The position numbers were made by a program, and so were the translations under genes. 64,000 bases of DNA, taken from contig JAPTJF010000146.1 in NCBI GenBank assembly GCA_029339195.1, forward strand, positions 64,113 to 128,112. Direction: 5' to 3'. Below the pieces are notes generated by a model that saw only the letters and a list, made by a program, of their open reading frames with translations, was not told the origin of the DNA and ran no database searches. Source of the stretch: Micractinium sp. NFX-FRZ. Lineage: Eukaryota > Chlorophyta > Trebouxiophyceae > Chlorellales > Chlorellaceae. This document shows, piece after piece, positions 33,101-43,204 of this stretch (the stretch's first letter is position 1; each line of letters opens with the position of its first letter).

Positions 33101-34443
33101 CTCTCCCCCTGCTAAAATCTCTCATCCCAGGAAGCTGGTGTGTGCCACCTACAAGGCTGCACCTTTGCCTTGCACCCAGACACCCTTGCGGTGCACTCCC
33201 CAGCACTGGCCTCACCCTCGCCAAAGCCAACCAGGAAGCGAGCCGCCAGCACAGCGGGCAGCGTGAGCCCAGCGGCAGCCGTCCACGGCGTGATGGCCAC
33301 CGCTGGCAGCAGGGCGGAGGCCAGTGAGAACCAGGCGATGCCGGCGCCCATCACAAGCTTGCCTGCAGGCGGGGGGTCAGCAGGCTCAGCAGGTGGGGGT
33401 CAGCAGGCTCAGCAGGCAGGGGGGCAGCAGGCTCAGCAGGCGGGGCGCCAGCAGGCTCAGCAGGCAGGGGGGCAGCAGGCTCAGCCCAGCGGAACGGCCG
33501 CAGGCGGAGCAGTGCCCCCCCTCGGGCGGCGCTCGCTGCACTGAATTGAAGGGAGCCTAGCCCCTCCGCCCGCCTCCTTGCCCACCCTCAGCGTGGGCTG
33601 CAGCGCCCCAGCACGGCCGCTGGCCATTGCGAGGCCAGTGCACACCAGCGTGGCCTGCCTGCCCCAGACTGCCCCACCCTCGCCGCCACCTCACCTCCAT
33701 ACTTGTCTGCCAGCGTGCCGCCCAGCAGCTGCGTGGCCAGATAGCCATAGAGGAAGGCCGACTGCACCAGACCCTGCATGCCGGGTGCCCACCCTAGCTC
33801 CTGGGCAATGGGCAGCATGGCGACGCTGCGGGGCACAGGGCAGGGGATGGTATGAGGTGGACAGAGCGGCAAAAGTATCAGGTGGTTGCTTGTACGCGAC
33901 GTTATACAGCGGTTCTGGCAGATTGTGAGTCGCAGTGGCAGACAGTGCTGGCGGGTCACGCCTGGGCGTGCTCCCCGCCCCACACCGGCCCACCCCACCC
34001 TGCACCCCCTACCTGAGGCAGATGCGGTCCATGTTGCAGAGCAGCAGCGCCAGGGCAGTAGGCAGCACCACGCGCGCGTATGTGCTGCCTCCCTCGCTGC
34101 TGCTGCTGCTGTCGCCTGCTGCTGCTGCTGCTGCTGCTGCCGCCTCTGCGATCACCCGCCTGCTGCCGCGTCTGCTGCTGCCGCTGCTACCTGGCACGGC
34201 AGATAGCTGTATCCTGCCACTACATGCATCTGCTCCTGCTGCTGCTACTGACGCTGCTGCCGACAATCTTGCCGCGGATCCGACCTGGGCGGCTCGATGG
34301 CTGCCAGCTGACAGGCTGGCCAGCACTGGCTGCCGCTGCCGCCGCTGCCATTGCCGCTGGCGGCAGCTGCTTGGCGCACCTCCTGGTGAATGTAGCACCC
34401 TGTGGGACGTCCGTAACGCAAGCATCGCCATTGCTGAGGCCAT
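30129..34443 (-). CDS. PHT4-like plastid anion transporter (MFS/SLC17), 10 exons
   Basis: Exons in order: 34443-34013, 33825-33695, 33362-33216, 33010-32912, 32549-32292, 32010-31948, 31486-31392, 31112-30956, 30688-30578, 30253-30129; all in phase, 538 residues. A ~135-residue Arg/Ser/Ala-rich leader is a likely transit peptide (the start could also be the ATG at 34,431). The MFS core shows LLCNMDRICLSVAMLPIAQELGW, QSAFLYGYLATQLLGGTLADKYGG, RFLVGFGEGVALPAMNNLV, HWGYFIYLNWMPTYFYQVLG, SMMSFIPWVVMAVGSTCAGLLAD and GFVANMSDIAPKHAG, the PHT4/ANTR pattern. Members carry phosphate or, in Arabidopsis PHT4;4, ascorbate across plastid envelopes. Which anion is used here cannot be told. Two exon duplicates lie in its introns. 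Confidence 0.88.
30313..30366 (-). other. Copy of PHT4-like exon 10 start in intron 9
   Basis: Read on -: ctgcag|tgtgcggcatgctggagcg..., nearly identical to the true exon 10 start (30,258-30,200) for about 35 bases, missing three bases after tgtgcgg. It encodes CGMLERTGS against CGFVLERTGS. The acceptor AG is kept. Confidence 0.75.
31567..31600 (-). other. Copy of PHT4-like exon 7 start in intron 6
   Basis: Read on -: atgcag|gcagggacctgaaggccgg, matching the exon 7 acceptor and start cag|gcatggacctgaaggccag. It encodes GRDLKAG against GMDLKAS. Confidence 0.7.
32111..32284 (+). repeat. 87-bp tandem duplication in PHT4-like intron 5
   Basis: gaagcca-aacaagcc-gacagcaggcagctcaacaacaccattgggaggag occurs at about 32,111-32,162 and 32,198-32,249 with two to three differences. 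A third start (gggaagccat) abuts the exon 5 donor. Confidence 0.8.
33366..33488 (+). repeat. Tandem repeat in PHT4-like intron 2
   Basis: About five units of roughly 21-25 bp built on cagcaggctcagcaggc, directly upstream (in transcript sense) of exon 3. Confidence 0.8.
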
Positions 34444-35706
34444 CAAAGAAGCCCGGGCGCTGAGCGACACCTTCACTAGGGATGACGGAAAGCTCAGGGA
34501 GCGCAAAGCAGTGCTGTGCTTTCCGGGTAGCTTCGATGTGCGTGAACGATATTGTGACACCGCTAATATCTCAGAAGGCGACTTGGGACACCGTCCAGCA
34601 CAGTTTGGCGCTCAGCAGGCCGCGCAGCAGGCGCCAGCAGGATTGCAGCCTGCAGCCTGCGGTCAAGTGAGCCACGTCTCGATGTCCGCTGATCACTGGC
34701 AGCTTCCAACTCCCAACTTGCCCATCGCCGGAGTAGGTGGGCCAGGCCGGCCGCGCACGGCGCTGGCTGCACACCGCAGCGCTCTGTAGCAATCGCTGGT
34801 GACGCCATTGCAGAGTTTAGTAGACCGCCCAGCAGTTGCAGCACCGCATGTCGCGACATGGCGTTTCAACATGGACTGCCGACAGCAGGCGGCGCTCTGG
34901 CCGGCCGGGCCGGCCGGCCGGGCTTGGATGGGTCGCCCAGGGAGGGCAACAGCATGCTGTGACGTATCAAGTGGGTGACAAAAATTGCAGCCTGGAACCG
35001 ATGGGTTTGCTCCACAGCACAGTCATTTCCAGCAAGCAAGTTCGGGACGAGGGGCGCTGAGGTGGCTTACGGGGGCGCCTGAACTGGACGCTGCCTTGAC
35101 CAGGGGTGCAGGGTTGTCTGGCAGAATGAAGTGTGGGCACCTCCCCCCTCAATGCCAGCGCTTTTGAAAATTTCGGAGCTGTTTGCCAGCTTCTGATCGG
35201 GCGCTGTAACACGAGCAGCGCTGTTCAGCCGCCAGAGCTGCCGCCCCGTACCAGGCCGGTGCAAGGCGGGCACCAGTTCTGCCACACAGCTCGATGCCAT
35301 GCGGGGCTGGCCAGGCAAAGCAAGTGGCCATGTTATCCATTTGCAGTCAGTGTCGTAACTGCCACAGTATAAGACGGGCTGCCAGAATGTCCGGTTGAGC
35401 CGCCCCCTCCTTGCCAGCCGTTCAGGCTGGAAGCCACACCCCGTCCTGGCCGCGCGCGCCTGGTCAATCCGCCAATTCCTTACGGACGCTCAGAGACATG
35501 CATGCAGCAGACAGGGGTTGCAGCCCTCGCACGATCTGGCCACGGTCTCAGGGCGAAGTCCGACTGTGCCAGCTCCTGCCGACGCAGTGCCGCCAAGCTG
35601 CCACAGATAGGTACCCCAACTCCATGCCCGCCGCAGCTTTGATGCCAGCCACCGCCGCCGCAAGCAAAAGCAGCAGTGCCACGGCAGGAAGCTGGGATGT
35701 TCCTGG
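34444..35706. other. Intergenic, PHT4-like promoter side
   Basis: About 1.26 kb without a convincing gene. Contains a ccgg-rich palindromic stretch (about 34,897-34,923). Short ORFs such as 35,411-35,716 have no family likeness, although 35,623-35,706 could be 5' leader of the next small gene. Confidence 0.4.
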
Positions 35707-35898
35707 ATGTTTTTGATTCAGATGGCTCAGGTGGTCAACAGGAGTGATACATTCAGCGGGATTGTGGCGTCAAACTGGGGCTACGTCGTGGCAATACTCT
35801 TTGCCAAGGCTCTGTGGATATTTGCGGTTGAGGTGGCGCGTGCCGAGCGCACAGAGCTGGATGCTTTGATTATGCAGGACTCAAATGCTGCGCAGTGA
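35707..35898 (+). CDS. Putative one-pass membrane mini-protein
   Basis: 63 residues from the ATG at 35,707, or 58 from the one at 35,722 (MAQVVNRSDTF). A single hydrophobic segment, WGYVVAILFAKALWIFAV, is followed by an acidic tail (EVARAERTELDALIMQD). A TGTAA motif lies only about 20 bases after the stop, the usual spacing for an algal poly(A) signal, which supports a real gene. I do not recognise it. It could also be the last exon of a longer gene whose 5' exons I could not place. Confidence 0.45.
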   Translation: MFLIQMAQVVNRSDTFSGIVASNWGYVVAILFAKALWIFAVEVARAERTELDALIMQDSNAAQ

Positions 35899-35916
35899 GC
35901 TGCAGTGAGCAATCCA

Positions 35917-35921
35917 TGTAA
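35917..35921 (+). terminator. TGTAA polyadenylation motif
   Basis: About 20 bases after the stop of the membrane mini-protein. Confidence 0.45.
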
Positions 35922-36211
35922 CCGAATGCCTGCGCCGCGCTCATGCAGCGCTCAGGAGGCAGGGCAGGGAGCAGGTGGCATGAGAGAGAGAAAAGAGAGA
36001 GACAGCCAGGGATTCGCCAGCTCGGCTCTGATATCATGCGCTACACCTGCAACGCCACTCCGGAACGAAACATAGCCCGGCAGTCGAGGGTTTTGAGGTG
36101 CTGACGGCGCCGGCCGCTGTGCCCGCCGGCCACAAGAGGAAAGCGTCGCCGCCGACGGTGCCCCTCCTACTGCACATCAGTACCCGTCTGCATGTACTTC
36201 CCGACATCACC

Positions 36212-39200
36212 ATGCGTTTCCTGACCGTCTCCGTGATCTGCGCAGCCGTGTGGGCCGCCTGCGCCCCGCCCGGGAACGCCGGCACGACCAGCCCCGTCTT
36301 CGCTGCCCTTACCAACACCTCCCTGTTCGACTGCCTCGACCTGCCCGAGCCCCAGTGGCGCCAGCAGCTGGAGAGCACAGCGGCGCCACTGCTGGCTGCT
36401 ACGGGCCACGTTGTTTTTCGAGAACAGTTTATGGAGGGGAGCGCGCCCCCGTGGATCAGACAGGAGCTCAAGGTGGGCTGCTACCTAAGTGTCGGAGTGC
36501 TGCACTTCCAGCGTACCTGGTGGGGCGCCGCTTGCCGCCATCGGCACGCCGGTGCAAGCCCACCAACCTGCACGCTTTCCCTTGCCTCCCGTCACAGTTA
36601 AGCCTCATGTCAAATTCAAACCGTATCTCCCCATGCAGTGCCAGCTCAAGCTGCTGGCCCGGCTGGCAGACTTCATCAGCAAACTGCCAGCCGGCCAGGA
36701 GCTGCCGATACGGCAGCCGGCCCCCGGCGGGGCAAGCAGCCCTGCCCCAGAGGTGGCTGCTGCCCTGGAACACATGTTCCGCTCAGTGACTGCTTGGCTG
36801 CTCCTCAACCAACCGACCAAGGCCCTGATTGAGAGCAGCTCACTGGCAGGGCGCCTGGGCTTTGCCTGGGCGCCAGCGGACACCCACCTGTCGGCCCTTG
36901 CGGGCGGGCTGGAGCCCTGCTGGGATGAGGTGGCGGTGCTCAACGCCATGATGGACCCGCCCCGCAGGCTGGATGCTGGGCAAGGTGAGGGCCTGGGTGT
37001 GTTGTGGGACAGCAGGGGAAGCCAGCAGGGGTGATGGCTGGGCAGGCAAGCAGACCTCTGCAATGACCGGGCAGCGTGCCTGCACGTCTCCCTGCCTGCC
37101 GCAGCTGCTTTGCACAGCTGCCTGCCTTGCTGCCTGCACCTTGTGCTGCAATGCCTGCCATCACTCCTGCCGCCGTCCTGCCGCCCGCCTGCCTCACATT
37201 TAAACCCCTCTGTGCCTCTTGTCCATCCTCCAGCCCCGCCCACTACGGCTCACCTGCTCAACCTTGGCGCCCTGCGTCCCTCCTGGAACGCTCACCTCAC
37301 CGCTTTCTTTCATGGCTCAATCGAGCACGCCACACCCTGGGCCATCTGCGGCAGCTTGGAGCTTGTCCCAAGCACACCCCCGGACGCTACGGCTGTTGAT
37401 GCCTCTGCTGGCCAGCTCAGCACAACCATTCTAGTGAGCCTCCGTAACCACGTCACCAACACTTGTGGTGCCGTTTGGGGCACAGGCCCCTGCGCAGCAC
37501 GTCCTGCCCATGTGCCGCGCACTGACGGCTGCATCACACTGCCCAGCGCAGCCTGCCCACCCTCCTGCAAACTGCGGCTGCACACCGCCCCGCTGCAGTG
37601 GGCGCTCCCTGCTTTTGAGTACGACGCCCTGGAGCCGCACTGGGCCCGGATGGCTGCTGAGCACCTTCAGGTCGCTGCACAGGGCCCTGGATTTGTGGCC
37701 TCAGGGTATGCCTGGTGAGAAGGGTGGTGATCACCTCTTGAGTGGCAAGGTTAACGAGCAGTACTGCCTAAGGAGCTGCCCTGCCTGTCAGGTGTGTTGC
37801 TGCCCTGTCGCTGGCAGAGTGCCTCACTGCCTCGCGAGCTCTGCACTGCATGCGAGTGCTTGCCTCGCTGCCTGCAAGCTGCTCGCCCCGCCCACCCACA
37901 GCGAGCAAGCACCCACTGGCAATGCAGGTATCCGGTCCTCGTGATAAGCAGCGCTGGAGACGTGTCTTTCTACATGCGCCTGTGGGACCGCTACCTGCCG
38001 CAGCCCGGCCTGGCAGCCACGTTCAACGTGACATTTGTGGTGCTGAGCACAGAGGAGGGAGGCCACTGGCAGAGGAGTGAGTGGGTGGATGTGCATGCTG
38101 CATTGCCTTGTGCCTCAGGGGCGCCTGACTTCGATTTTCTGCCTGATAGCAGCGCTGCGAAGAGTTTTGCAATGCCTGTGGGCATCTTCAGAGCCCTAGG
38201 TCGTGTATCATCGGATGTCGGTGTCACGCCCCCTGTTGCAGGCCACATTTGCACGGTGAGCGCCGACCCGCCCCCCCGGCGGCGGTGCACCCTGCCTGGC
38301 GCCGTGCCCCTCAGGAGCGTGATAGGCATGCCTGAATACGTGGTGCAGGGGGAGCTGCTCTTCAGTATTACAGTGGCGTCCCTGCCTGGCAGCGCTGGCG
38401 GTAGCAGCGGTGGCGCCAGCTCAGCAGTGCCAGTGGCCGCCGGGCCCTTGGGAAGCGAGGCTCGCCTTCTGTCTGGCCCAGTGCTTTGGTGGGGCTGGCT
38501 TTGGTGGCGCTGGCTGCACCCAGACTCAAGCCTGAGTGGAGACAAGTTTGAATTTGAGCTCGCGCGCATGCCCAGCAGCAGCCACACGGCCGCAGACAGC
38601 CGCCGGTTAAGGGTGGCAGCAGAGCGTGCGGCAGTCGACGGCCCTTTTTTGAAGGAGCTGGGCATGCTTGAGGCCCAGGCCAGCTCGCCGTTCCACCCAA
38701 GGCCGCCAGCGCCAGCTGGGCAGCTTGCCGAGCCGCCGTTTGAGCGCCTGCGGGTCATCTGGCAGACGGGGGCCATAGTCGTGGTGACATCTGCCCTTGC
38801 CACCTGGTGCATAATGGACGCAGGTGGGGTGCACACGTGTGCAACCCAGTGCCCTGGCATGCATGTGCGCAGCCTGCCATGTGCCGCTGTGCCGCATGTC
38901 CACCTGTGCGCTGCGCATGATCTGCCCCTGTGCTGCCACCCACTGCTGCTGCACCCACAATGGCATGGCCCATATCCAACCGCCCCTCTCCCGCGCACCC
39001 CTCACCCGCTTCCTCTGCAGCCTGGCCCTGGGTTGCACGGCAGAGGGCTCGTGCACGCCTCATGAAAAGGATCCACGCTCAGCGGGCGGCAGACGCGCTG
39101 GCGCAGCCCTCCACCTCCGCCCAGGCCACGCCCGCAGCACGAGCTGTGCAGCAGAAGCTGCGGCAGAAGGGGCAGCAGTCGAGCCAAGGCAAGGGTACGC

Positions 39201-40234
39201 AGAGGCAGCAGGGCCCGGGGCAGCAGCAGCAGCAGCGGCAGCAGCAGCAGCGCCACAAGCAGGGGCAGCGGCAGCAGGGGCAGCAGGCACAGCAGCATCA
39301 GAAGGCGCGGACCCCGCTTGAAGCTGGAGGGCGCAAGCAGCCTGCCAGCAGTGAAGGAACGGCACAGGAGCGGCAGGCCCAGGGGAAGACCTTTGCAGCT
39401 GGCGGCAGCAGCAGGACCGGCGGTGCGATGAACAATAAGCACCCACAGCCGCCAGCTGGCATGCAGCCGCAGGAGCAGGCTGAGCCGGAGATCAGCCCAG
39501 CAAAGCAGCCAAAGGCGCAGGAGCAGCGGCATTCAAAGAGCCAGAAGCAAGCGTCCAATGAGCTGGTGGCACCTGCCACGCCCATCCCGCCCCAGCAGGC
39601 AGCCAAAGCACAGCGCAGCGGCTCGCAGCCACCACAGGCCTCAGCCAGCAGCCACCCAAGCAAGCGGCAGCAAGGCGCCGGCTTTGTGCCCGCCACACCT
39701 GCCGCTGCCAGCCGCCGCCAGGGCAGCAGCAGCGGTGGCGGGATTGGAGCTGGCCGCAGGCAGGCAGCAGAGGCGGCCATGGCTGCTGCTGGGCCAGATA
39801 GATTCACGACCCAGCTGGCTGACCCAGCTGCCGCGGCCCCAGCGGCCTCCTCTCCTCTCAGCCTGCAAGCGGCGGCACTGCTGATGCTGCCGCCCGCGAC
39901 CCCACCCAGCCAGGCCAGTGGCGATGCCTCGCCCGCAGCCCCAGCCGGCCAAAACAGTGACGCTGCGTCGACGGCAGCTGCGCACCCGCCCAGCCTGCCG
40001 CACGCAGCTGCCTCCCTGCCGGGCCTGCCGCCCGCAGCGCCCGCCAGCCCTGCCGCCGCCGACGACGACATGGACCGCCTGTGCGTGGTGTGCTGGGAGC
40101 GGCCCTGCTCTGTGCTGTTGGTCCCTTGCGGCCACATGCCCTTGTGCGGCCCCTGCACCACCACCCTGTTTGCTTGCCCCCAGCCCCTGTGCCCCCTCTG
40201 CCGCCAGGCTGTGGCGCTGACCCACAAGCTGTAG
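36212..40234 (+). CDS. Membrane-anchored RING-finger protein, 5 exons
   Basis: Exons 36212-36472, 36639-36984, 37234-37714, 37928-38823, 39021-40234 join in phase to 1065 residues. Order: signal peptide (FLTVSVICAAVWAACAPPGNA); a ~640-residue luminal or outside domain with N-x-S/T sites that I cannot name; one membrane segment (IWQTGAIVVVTSALATWCIM) followed by a basic stop-transfer WVARQRARARLMKR; a ~300-residue Gln/Ala/Pro-rich linker; and a C-terminal C3HC4 RING, CVVCWERPC...VPCGHMPLCGPC...CPLC. RING domains recruit E2 enzymes, so this is probably a membrane E3 ubiquitin ligase sensing something on the far side. Exon 4 contains a possible hidden intron (GT-AG between about 38,077 and 38,250) but is open throughout. 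Confidence 0.78.
39200..39330 (+). repeat. CAG-rich poly-Gln coding tract
   Basis: Imperfect cag/cgg repeats encode GQQQQQRQQQQR-like runs in the linker of the RING protein. Confidence 0.8.
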
Positions 40235-41147
40235 GCGCAGTGCGGCTGCCGCGCTCCCTGCCACGCCTCCCCAGCCTCTCCTTGCAAGCCAGGGATGCAT
40301 TCACCTCTTCCATCTTTCCTGCTGGGGGTGTTGTATTGCCATTTTGCTGTCTGTTGGCCAACGGCACGGTCCCTGTCATGCACCAACGTGTCTCATCGCA
40401 TCCGCTGCCCTGCACTGTTGCCCCCCATTTGGGGAGTCCCAACCACACAAGCGAATCAGGCAGGTGAACATACCAGACACACGTTGCAAGGGCAAGCTCA
40501 GCTCCTGTGTTCATACTGCCAGCCAAGAGGGCAGGCGCGCCTTCGTGGCATCGGAGGCTGCCGGCGTTTGCAGCCTCTCTGCTCATGGCAAACTGCTCCT
40601 CTACTGCTCACGCATCCACACGTCCATCAACTTGGGAACGCATCCCATGGCAAGCTGCGCCACCAGCCCTCCTTGCAGTTCAAACGGGCACCGCTGCCAC
40701 CGCCTCTGCTCGCGCCGCTGCTGGCGGCAGCTGCCTGTGCACATCTGGGAGCATGCAAACAATTCCAGAATGTGTTCATAAATGCCAATTGGCCTTTTTA
40801 TAACGGTACACACGCGGTTGCGGCTTGAGTGAACCCGCAACTGAGTTGCAAATTGGTCACGCGAGTCAGGACCAAGGGGCCGCTTGTCGGTCCCCTGTGT
40901 ACTTGCTTAGGCCTTTTAAAGACATATATTTGCCCGCAAAAGGCGAAACTGGGCACCGTGCAGCCCGTTTTGGCGCGCAGCATGCGGCAGCACGCTGGGG
41001 CCCAAGCAGGATTGCTGCCAATCCGAAGGAACTGTATAACGCGCCAGTAACCAAATCAAGCGAACCCAGGTTGCAGGTTTCTCTATTAAAACTTGCTCAG
41101 GCCCCAAGCCCGCTCCTCCTTGAGAGCTCTACCACCAGCCCGCAGCC
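40235..41147. other. Intergenic, no gene seen
   Basis: RING-gene 3' flank and promoter of the next gene. ORFs in all frames are short and overlap. Confidence 0.4.
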
Positions 41148-42518
41148 ATGCAGCGCCTGGCGCTGGCTGCACAGTGCAGCGGTGCTGCGGCACGCCCAAC
41201 ACGTCACACTAGCGCCCACAGCGCCCGCCAGCAGCGTCTGCAGCGCGGTGGCCTGCTGCCAGCACGGGCCTCCTCTTTCAACGAGGGCGCCGCGCAGGTG
41301 CGGCGCCTGGTGGACCGCGATAGGAAGGAACTGAGCCTGGACGAGCTGGAGAAGACGTTTGCAGAGGAGGCGGTGCCCAGTGCGTCGGCACCGACGGCGC
41401 CCGGCAGCGCGGCAGAGGCCGACGGCAGCCCCGTTGCAGCCGCGCCACCAGCAGCAACAGCAGCAGGAGCAGCGCCTGTCAGCGCTTTCCAAGTCAACTC
41501 GTCAGCGGCAGGTGAGGAGGGCCAGGCATAAGCAATGGCGCGTGCGCCGCTGAGCGGCACGGTCGGCAGACGGGCAGACACGGGGGCAGCGCTGCCGCCG
41601 CGCGTGCCGTACTGCATGCTCGCGCCTGCACGCTGATTGCTCTCCCAGCAGAATATCAGAAAACGCGACAGGCGCAGCAAGGAGGTTGCGAGAAACAGGT
41701 GCCCCTGAGTGGCCCCGACGTACGGACAATATAGTCACTGCCCGCCACACACCTGCTGCCTCGCTTGCTCAACTTTCGCCGCTCATTCCTCCTCTGCCCG
41801 CCTGCCTGCCCGCAGACAAGACGCCAGTGAGCCCGTTTGGGCCCGCGGACAGCAGCCCGGCAGCCCCCGCCAGAGCTCCTGCTAACCCCTTTGGTGCGAG
41901 CATGGGCATGGCGGCTCCCAAGCGGCCCTTTTCCGAGCCAGCGGGGCTCTCCCCCAACATGCCCACGCCCAAGCAGGCAAGCAAGCGCTCTAAGCGGCAA
42001 GGGGTTGGGGCGTGGCCGGCAGCTGCCAGCATGGGGTTGGTGCAGCGCGCGTGCTCATGCCCTGTCGTGTACGCTGTGCCCAGTCTCTGCGCCCACCAGC
42101 CGCTCTGTGCCAGCCTGCCTTATTGCCTCTGCACCTGCCGCTGCCCTCCCCAACATTGTTTGCGCCCACCCCCCCGGGCGTCCGTGCCCCCACCCGCTGG
42201 GGCCCGTGGCACGACTTCCCCCTTGCCATAGCGCACCACCCATCAGTTTGTTGTGTCAAGGGTGCCCTGACTCGGCTCCCTTCCCCCTTCTGTCTTGTGC
42301 CTTGTCCTCCCGGCCCTCTGTTACCCAGCGACACCCACACCCCTGTGAACCCTCCCTCCCTCCCTCCCATGCGGCCTCTGCAGGACACCACTCCCTGGTG
42401 GACCAAGGTGACTGTGACGCAGATCGTGATTGTGGCGTCCTTCACAACGATCATCGCCCTCATGATCTCAACCTTCTTCTTCGTCCTGAGCACCGGCGCC
42501 ATCCGCTTCAACGAGTGA
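41148..42518 (+). CDS. Plastid protein with C-terminal membrane segment, 3 exons
   Basis: Exons 41148-41511, 41816-42003 and 42384-42518 give 228 residues. The start (QRLALAAQCSGAAARPTRHTSAHSARQQRL) is Arg/Ala/Ser-rich without acids, a likely transit peptide. Next is a short charged helix (AAQVRRLVDRDRKELSLDELEKTFAEE), then a Pro/Ala linker with repeated NPFG/SPFGP motifs. The last exon encodes TPWWTKVTVTQIVIV and ASFTTIIALMISTFFFVLSTGAI, one membrane span close to the C-terminus. It resembles small thylakoid or envelope proteins but I cannot name the family. The donor at 42,004 is a weak GTTGGG, chosen because it keeps phase 0. A TGTAA at 42,777-42,781 follows. Confidence 0.72.
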
Positions 42519-43204
42519 CGCACTGCATGCCTCAAACGGGGAACAACGCAGCGAAATCCGAACGTGTCCGCCCACCCCTGCAACCTAAACCAATGCTTCT
42601 TGCTGCACCTCGCCTGCTTTTGAGCCCCCTCGTCGTGCGCTGCGGACGTTACCGCTGGGGCGCTCGGGCAGGGGCGCAGGCCACTGCGCCTGGCTGCCCT
42701 TTACCCTCGTACGCTGCCGTCCTTCCACTTCTCCGGTATTTCATTCGTGTGCTGGCCTCTGCTCCGCCGCCGCTGCTGTAATCTACGCTGACACCCCGCC
42801 AGTCTAAAGTGCACAGGAGCTGGGCAGGCCGGCGGCACATGCCGCACTAACAAGTGCCTGGTTGGGTCTCTGTGAGACTGTGCGGTGCCGTGCGGGCCCT
42901 GCTGGAGTCTTGGTACTGTCACGTCCAACGTGGACGCAGGTGTGATATCGTGCACAGGAGGTGCCGGCTTCAGATGGACCACAGAGTCTGGGGTGCACCC
43001 TGCTGGCAAGAGCGGGCAGTGACAGCCCCGCCATGCTGGCGGTACTGCCCCAGGGGTTCCTGCCGAGAGAGTGTCCCTGCAGGGCCACCTAGCGGCGTGA
43101 TCTTTGGGTGCCAACACATATGGCTAGCCGTTGATCCACACATGCAAGGCTGCCGCAGCCGCAGCCCCGCGGCGCGCCGGCGTGTGTCGGCGGCTTGGGG
43201 GGCG
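42519..43204. other. Intergenic
   Basis: 3' flank of the plastid-protein gene with TGTAA at 42,777-42,781, and promoter of the first Cys-rich gene. No other gene seen. Confidence 0.4.

Noticed and set aside
39298..40386. 362-codon ORF on - strand
   Set aside because: Antisense shadow of the Gln/Ala-rich linker and RING exon.
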